A stretch of 41,027 nt of DNA from Welwitschia mirabilis (Eukaryota > Gnetophyta > Gnetopsida > Welwitschiales), in NCBI GenBank assembly GCA_051453625.1, contig JBOZIK010000001.1, forward strand, positions 90,732,115-90,773,141, read 5' to 3'. Below are positions 35,512 through 41,027 of this stretch, piece after piece. How positions within the stretch are numbered: position 1 is the stretch's first letter; each line of letters begins with the position of its first letter. A model generated the notes under the pieces. That model was not told where the DNA came from and ran no database searches. It saw nothing but the letters and a program-made list of their open reading frames with translations. A program made the position numbers and the translations under genes.

Positions 35512-35611
35512 GATACCATTTCTTGTTTGTTGGAACGAATACACTCACACACATTTTCACTCATAGGTTGCAACATAAAATTTGCACAAAGCCAAGTTGT
35601 CTGTTAAGCTC

Positions 35612-35614
<3 letters not shown>

Positions 35615-35651
<37 letters not shown>
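35615..35651. repeat. (TC)n microsatellite
   Basis: About 18 uninterrupted TC units about 100 bp downstream of the orphan exon. Confidence 0.95.
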
Positions 35652-35655
<4 letters not shown>

Positions 35656-36455
35656 CTCTATTTTTTTGTGGAAGAAGTTAATTCATAAGATATTGCACCA
35701 CATCTACGAGTCACTAGTATACTTGGCTAAATGAAAACCATCAGTGGCCCTCGTCAACTAAGGAGTTGGCCACCAAATGTGTAGGTCTCATCTGTGATTC
35801 ACATTGGTGATGTTGAAGTTTGTGTTGGTATGCCTTGAATACATTGTGTAAACCACACGTCAATGCATACACAACAGGACTCAAACCCAATACATTGAAA
35901 CCCAAAACTTATAAACAGGGGTTAAGCCAACAATGCTATGTGCTAGGCTCTATGTGAAGCTATTACGGAATCCGATAAGAATGAAATATCAAATTTGCAA
36001 TTCATTAAGTACCTGATAAGCTTGAAGGCTTTGAAAGTATTCATGGAGCAAATTTCCAATTCACCAAGTGCCATGACATTCCCACAATAATTGTATCAAG
36101 TCATAAATGATGTAAAGGTGAAAGTATCAAGAAATTGCATAGCTATTATTTACCTCAAGCTTAGCATCAAGAGTTGATATATTCAGGTTTGAATATTTGT
36201 TCTTTTCCCTAAGCTTGAACTTATGATATGATATTTCTAGGCTAGGATGCAACTTCTTGTAGAATGCAAGTTGCCTAATACCATTCTTTTGTTGTACAAC
36301 ACTAGCTGAATCCTTTGGTGTCATAACTTCCAATGTCCATACCTTCTTCATTGCAAATTTCTATATCACTTTCATAGTTCTTAAAAATTTTCCCTAGACA
36401 ACAACATATAAAAATGTGTGAAGCATTTTCTGCCATCTACGGTTAATGAATGCGT

Positions 36456-36561
36456 TGTTGGGTATGTGCTCCCTATGCCCAACCTGATGAGTGGATAAAT
36501 ATGAAGGGTTCTAATTTTTACCTAAGTCGTGGATTTTGTTGTGATGGTCATGGGCCCAACA
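36456..36561 (+). repeat. TRIM left LTR
   Basis: 106 bp with matching TGTTGGG/CCCAACA termini. It shares GGGTATGTGCTCCCTATGC and GAGTGGATAAATATGAA with the right copy. The GATAAATAT segment could serve as a TATA-type promoter; this is inferred. Confidence 0.85.
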
Positions 36562-36563
36562 AT

Positions 36564-36580
36564 TGGTATTAGAGCCATGG
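36564..36580 (+). promoter_or_regulatory. TRIM primer-binding site
   Basis: TGGTATTAGAGCCATGG is complementary to the 3' end of initiator-Met tRNA except for one C-to-T change. It sits two bases after the LTR, the normal spacing in plant LTR elements. Confidence 0.85.
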
Positions 36581-36662
36581 TTTCAACTTGGTTTCGGGTT
36601 CAAATCTCTTTGATGCCTTCCTAGTTCATGTGAGCACTTGTCATGTGGATCGAGGGGTTGAT

Positions 36663-36767
36663 CGTTGGGTATGTGCTCCCTATGCTTAGCCCAACGAGTG
36701 GATAAATATGAACGGTTCTAGTTTTCACATAACTCAGGGCTTTTGGTGTGATGGTAATGTCCCAACA
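36663..36767 (+). repeat. TRIM right LTR
   Basis: 105 bp, aligned to the left LTR along its whole length with many point changes and small indels. Its first base is C where the left copy has T (CGTTGGG); its end CCCAACA is intact. Confidence 0.85.
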
Positions 36768-39677
36768 TACATCTGTTTATAGATCTTAACCTCACATTAT
36801 ACTAGAAGTTATAGAGTTTCAATCATGAGTTCAATAAGTCAGAAGATCATTAGTAATTTTTAAGACATTTGGAGCTTAGAAATTTATCAAGTTTAAAAGT
36901 AGAGCAATCCCCTATTACACAAGAGATCCCACTATTTTAGTTGTTCTAGGTGCTAACAGAATGTGAGGTGGGAGCCTTCCATCCTTAAGTGAGCACACCC
37001 CTATCCTATGTGGGCTTTCCCCTTTCCTAGGCAAGCAAATGCTATGAGTTTGCAATTTTGGAATAAATTATGAGGCAACCGATTGAGATTAGCTTCAAAT
37101 CAAAACTAAGATGCGACATAGCTACTGAAATTGCTCAAATTTCCCATGCAAACTTAATACAAGTTTATATTTGGATCACTTTGGTTTAGACTTGCTAAAA
37201 TCAGTTATTTTCACTTTGATTTGGCAATTTTTCATGTGACTTAAGTGTTATTTTCAATTCAAGAAAGAAATGTTTTCAAAATTGTCCCCCTTTCCTAATA
37301 GTTGTAAAATAAGACTTAGCATAAAATAAGACTTAGCATAAAAGAGGATGATTTCATAGTTGCAAGGTTAAGCATTCAATTTTGGCATACATTCTTTTGC
37401 ACACACATTTTTAATCATTTTGAAGGGTGTGCCTTCTAAAATTCAAAGAGTCAAGAGCTTCATTGGTTTATTAATGCTCTTGGCACATCTCCTTACGTTA
37501 TTCTGGTGTTAACAGACTCTTTGTGACCTTGTCCAAACTCTTTGAATCTCACATTTTACAGCTGCGGCAAGTCTACAAGTAAGAACTTGCCAAGTCGAGA
37601 TTGAGTATTGTAGACTCATTGAAATCACCAAAATTGCCTAGTTTGGTGAGTCCAACAAGTTTGATGAGTTTTAGAAGTCTGCAATTCCTAGACTTGTTTG
37701 CATTTTGTCCCTTAATAAAGGGCACAGAACAGGGAAAAGATTAGGCAAAAAGGCCTAGCTATGGTTTAAAAAATTAAATTTTTTAAAGAACATTGAAAAT
37801 AAATTGACATAGGCCCTACATAGCAAACTTAAAAGGGCTTTCTTTTTTTTTTTTTTTTTGCTGCTGCATGGTACATCCAATACAACAGCAACAGCAACAC
37901 TCAGTGAATGGTTGAAGGCTTTCAACTTTGTTTCTTCCATGCTTTTTTCCGTTTTTGTGTTGTTGTATTGCCTATTGGGCAGTTCGACATGCAGTCCCAT
38001 GTTTCTATGTATTTTGAATGGTGGGGAGCTCAATAAATGAAGAAAGCATTGTGTTGTTTACTTGGTTTAATCTTATATTAACGTCTTTGCGCTATTTCTA
38101 TATTTGTAGTAGTTATTAATTTTGTATCTCCTTAAAAACTGCAAATGTTTTCCAAAAATGATGAAAAATGGTGAATATAACTTGTAATGACAAGTTTAAC
38201 ACATTTTTTTTTCTAATCGACATAGTGCATTTTGAAACTTGTCTAAGATTTAGAAATGCTTTGTGCTCTATGTGAATGCATAAAAATGCCTTGATATAAT
38301 GCATTCATATTTGAAAAAAAAAAAAGGTAAGAAAACACAAACTCTTTTGGGCTTCTCAAGTTTTGCCGAGTTTGTCTATGTTGGCGGATGAGTTTGAGAC
38401 TTGGAAGCTAAACAGAGTTTGAGTTTCACAACCATGCTTTATTCTTTCCTTTCATTGTAACAACAACAAACAAATTCCATTCTTGATAGATTTCAGCATT
38501 GCATAAGATCTTTTTTTTCCTTTCCTTTTTCTTTTCAGGCATAAATTATTGGGGATAAGCATCTATGGTTGTACTCTTGTAGCATCTATTGTTGTACTCT
38601 TGTAAAGATCAAGGGAACCCAAGAGAACACATACATTTATTCTCCTGGAGAGTGGAGAAGGTGTATGTGAAGATTATAAAAGCTTTTTGCATGCTTTTGT
38701 GTTTTGTTCTATTAGGTTTCATTTCTTTCACGATATGACTTTTTATAACTACACTAAGTGTCAAACTTGAAAAAATCTTTTTTGTGAACAAGACAAGAAA
38801 AGTTGAAAAACCTGTTATTCGATTTGTTCGAATTGGTGTTAAGAGTCAGGTTTCCCTTTGTTTGTTCCTTTCTAAGTTCTATTCTAGAAATGGATTCTAA
38901 CTTTGAAGAGGCTTATTCTACCCTAAGACCTTATTCTTTTAGGATCCAACTATGCTTATTGGAAATAAAAATTTAACTAGTTTTCTTCAGCCTTTAGATT
39001 ATGACATTTGGGGCATTATTGAATATGATTATTTTTGTTCTAGTGGTTCCAATAGGTTGTAAGGGTACCTCCATGAGGCTAACCCTATCTAGGCTTTAAA
39101 CAAAAGGATTGTGATGGGATTCGATGCTAACGATCTAGACTTTGGTTTCTTTTAGTTTGTGAGGGCACAAAAACTAAAATTTACACCATCTAACAGAGAC
39201 AAGAAACAAATACAACAGAAATCAATTGAAACAAAAGCCATAATAAAAGTAAGACAGTTAGAAAACACACTAAGTTGCTGATATGCTGAACTTACAGAAA
39301 ATTTGAATCTGAAACAATAATAAGGTGTAAAAATAGTAACTAAAACAACTCTTTTATTGACAAACTTCAATTACAAGGGGCCCATGCATGCCCAAAATAT
39401 GCAGGAACATCTACTAGAAGATAGCGTTTTGGTCTGGGGTCATTGGATATGAGGAAGGTTGACATTGGAGAAGGGATTGATGGTATTGAGGGCTTGTAAA
39501 AGAGGAAATCACTGTGGAATGAGGTAGAGGATGTAGTAGAAAAGCTTGGGTAATTCTTTATGGTTGTAATTTCCTCTAATTGTGATGATTCACCCTTCAA
39601 ATTAGGGTTTCATTGGATTTTGAAGACCAATTTAGGGTTTTTGTGCTGCCACATGTCAAAACATGGTTGATTTTCCT
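36768..39677. other. Non-coding, no gene recognised
   Basis: AT-rich DNA with short open frames of no recognisable family. A 20-base direct repeat (AAAATAAGACTTAGCATAAA) lies near 37306-37343. T-rich and A-rich runs occur at about 37842-37859 and 38315-38326. A segment rich in GAGTTTG motifs lies at 38365-38422. None could be bounded as an element. Confidence 0.45.
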
Positions 39678-39969
39678 GGGCTAAGACTTTTTGCTAGGGT
39701 CTTGAACTTTTATTTTATTTTGTTATTTACATTTGTTTAGATATCGAGCCTAAGGGATATCAAGCCCAAGGGAAATATCAAATCCTAAAGGGGATATCAA
39801 GCTTAAGGGAGATATCAAGCCCAATGGAGATTTCAAGATGAATGAAGGATTTGGATGGGATAATGAGATTTTTGAGGTTTGGTAGGATTTAGGGGGTGGG
39901 AAAAGGATTTGTAGTCGCCAAGGCACAATTTACAATGCCACATTTATTTTGGAATATCAAATTTTGATC
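39678..39969 (+). repeat. Dispersed repeat, copy 2 (inverted relative to 709-920)
   Basis: Contains four to five imperfect copies of GATATCAAGCCCAAGGG between about 39740 and 39830, then GGATTTGGATGGG, and ends near ATCAAATTTTGATC. The same order of landmarks occurs on the minus strand of 709-920. Confidence 0.6.
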
Positions 39970-40259
39970 TTTCATAGGTGGCATGAGGAAGAAAGGAAGG
40001 AAGCTGCATTTGATCCAAAGGTCATGGGCAATTTGATTTGTACCTTGTGTTTTGAGGAATTTAATTGAGTGGTTAAAGGGAAGACATCACAAGAAATCCG
40101 ATGTACTCTTGAGGTTGCTCCTGACGAGACTAGTGTTGTGAAGAAGAGTTCCAAAAGTTGGCCACAAGGTCTGAAAACATAAGAGTAGATAAAAATGAGA
40201 CCATCATTGATTGTACTACAAAAATAAATAACAAAGTTAGTAGCACATAGGGGCTTAAT

Positions 40260-40688
40260 TGTTAAGGAATAACAATAAAAGGAAAATGCAAATAGAAATG
40301 ACATAGAGAGTGTTACATGGTAAAACCCTTAAATGCTAGGGGAAACATCCACAAGAAAATAGTGTAGAGCCCTTATTAGGAAAAACAAGCTTGCAAACAA
40401 GCTAAAAGTGACGTCAAGCTCTAGCTCTCAACTTATTTGAGAAGAATAACTCTTGAAGCCAAATCCTATCAAGACAACATGGTGCCCCAACACAACCTCA
40501 CAAAGAGATTAAATACAGGTAAAGTCAAACCCTCTAGAACACTCTAAACCTATTCACCGTGACTTGTAAAAGACTATACTAAACCTCAAGGTGATTTTCC
40601 TCAAGGTGATTTGATTAAGAGTGTCACCTCATATTAACAATAAAACATAACATTACAAAGGGAATAAATTTGGGTTCACAACATAACA
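40260..40688 (-). repeat. 3' LTR of a second Copia element
   Basis: Plus-strand termini are TGTTA at 40260 and TAACA ending at 40688, a matched inverted pair, giving a 429-bp LTR. Next to it on the right is the polypurine tract (AAGCAAGAGAT on the minus strand, 40689-40699). The ATGGTAAAACCCTTAAATGC and AGGGGAAAC stretch near 40318-40350 is typical of plant Copia LTRs. Confidence 0.72.
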
Positions 40689-40699
40689 ATCTCTTGCTT

Positions 40700-41027
40700 G
40701 AAGACAAATTTCCAGTCTCCAAAACAAGCTTTGACTTTTAGCTCCAAGAGATGCACTACTTTCTGAGGTCACTGAGATGACTTTTCTTCGAGTCCAATGT
40801 CAACCATGTAGGAATTGTGCTTTGCTCTATTTATTTCCCTAGTTAGGAAGTCAACCAAGTTGCGTTTGTTGCCAACTTTATACACTTCTAGAATCTTTGC
40901 CTTCAAGATGTCCTTGATTAAGTGGTACTTTAAGTTAATGTGCTTTGTGCTTACTGTTGGAAGTGAAGCCAAATCTCTTGATGTTATTTATTCCTTTATA
41001 GTGTGACTTTATATATTTTTATATAGT
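40700..41027 (-). pseudogene. Second Copia element, RNase H C-terminus, cut by the window end
   Basis: The minus strand reads SKHINLKYHLIKDILKAKIL, then NKRNLVDFLTREIN, the usual end of Copia RNase H, followed by a divergent tail before the polypurine tract. The catalytic CDSQ motif expected further in is already unrecognisable, so the element looks decayed. The rest lies to the right of the window. Confidence 0.78.

Larger units (their letters stand above)
36456..36767 (+). mobile_element. TRIM (terminal-repeat retrotransposon in miniature), complete
   Basis: A 312-bp element with two direct terminal repeats of 106 and 105 bp, separated by 101 bp. The first repeat begins TGTTGGG and ends CCCAACA. 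Two bases after it comes TGGTATTAGAGCCATGG, a primer-binding site matching the initiator-Met tRNA 3' end with one change (C to T). Just before the second repeat is a purine stretch, GAGGGG. Flanking pentamers are TGCGT (left) and TACAT (right), which differ by two G/A transitions, so a worn target duplication is possible. There is no coding capacity, so mobilisation would depend on proteins of another LTR element. Confidence 0.82.

Noticed and set aside
36592-36605. tRNA or SINE B-box-like text (GGTTCAAATCT)
   Set aside because: It lies inside the TRIM just after the primer-binding site; no A box at the right distance and no cloverleaf could be drawn.

Overview
The window looks like nuclear DNA of a land plant. 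It is AT-rich and gene-poor, with spliceosomal GT-AG introns, and it holds plant protein families (a PAT-type DHHC S-acyltransferase, a trihelix factor, a PFA-DSP phosphatase) amid decayed Ty1/Copia elements. An intron of about 11.7 kb carrying an old retrotransposon would suit a large, TE-rich genome such as a gymnosperm, but the species cannot be fixed from the sequence. Six runs of N break the window, and two of them are exactly 100 N, the usual placeholder for a gap of unknown size.

Layout. (1) 1-5041: no gene recognised; a dispersed repeat (709-920), a candidate non-autonomous hAT element with imperfect TIRs and a 7/8 target duplication (958-2436), and a foldback/palindrome cluster (3223-3352). 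(2) 5042-17976, plus strand: 3' part of a DHHC protein S-acyltransferase gene (PAT13/PAT14-like), with six exon segments found. The intron after the DHHC exon contains a decayed antisense Copia element (about 7723-12643) and a duplicated block of about 0.57 kb (15856-17109). The exon coding the third membrane segment carries a stop codon, a one-base frameshift and a lost splice acceptor, so the locus is either a pseudogene or makes a shortened protein. (3) 17977-28353: about 10 kb of AT-rich intergenic DNA with simple and tandem repeats and no recognisable gene. (4) 28354-29573, plus strand: trihelix DNA-binding protein with a long acidic region. (5) 30784-31519, plus strand: first two exons of a PFA-DSP-type phosphatase; the exons with the catalytic Cys-x5-Arg loop are not found in the remaining 9.5 kb. 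(6) 31520-41027: repeat-rich. It holds an unassigned 126-codon ORF, LTR-like fragments, an orphan terminal exon (35394-35511), a complete 312-bp TRIM retroelement (36456-36767), a second copy of the 709-920 repeat in inverted orientation, and the 3' end of a second Copia element running out of the window.

The three recognised genes lie on the plus strand but are separate plant transcription units (protein lipidation, transcription, phosphate signalling); nothing suggests that they act together. The points most worth following up are the damaged PAT exon with its possible frame-restoring acceptor, the TRIM element, the hAT-like element and the orphan exon. I found no evidence for a wholly new multi-gene system.
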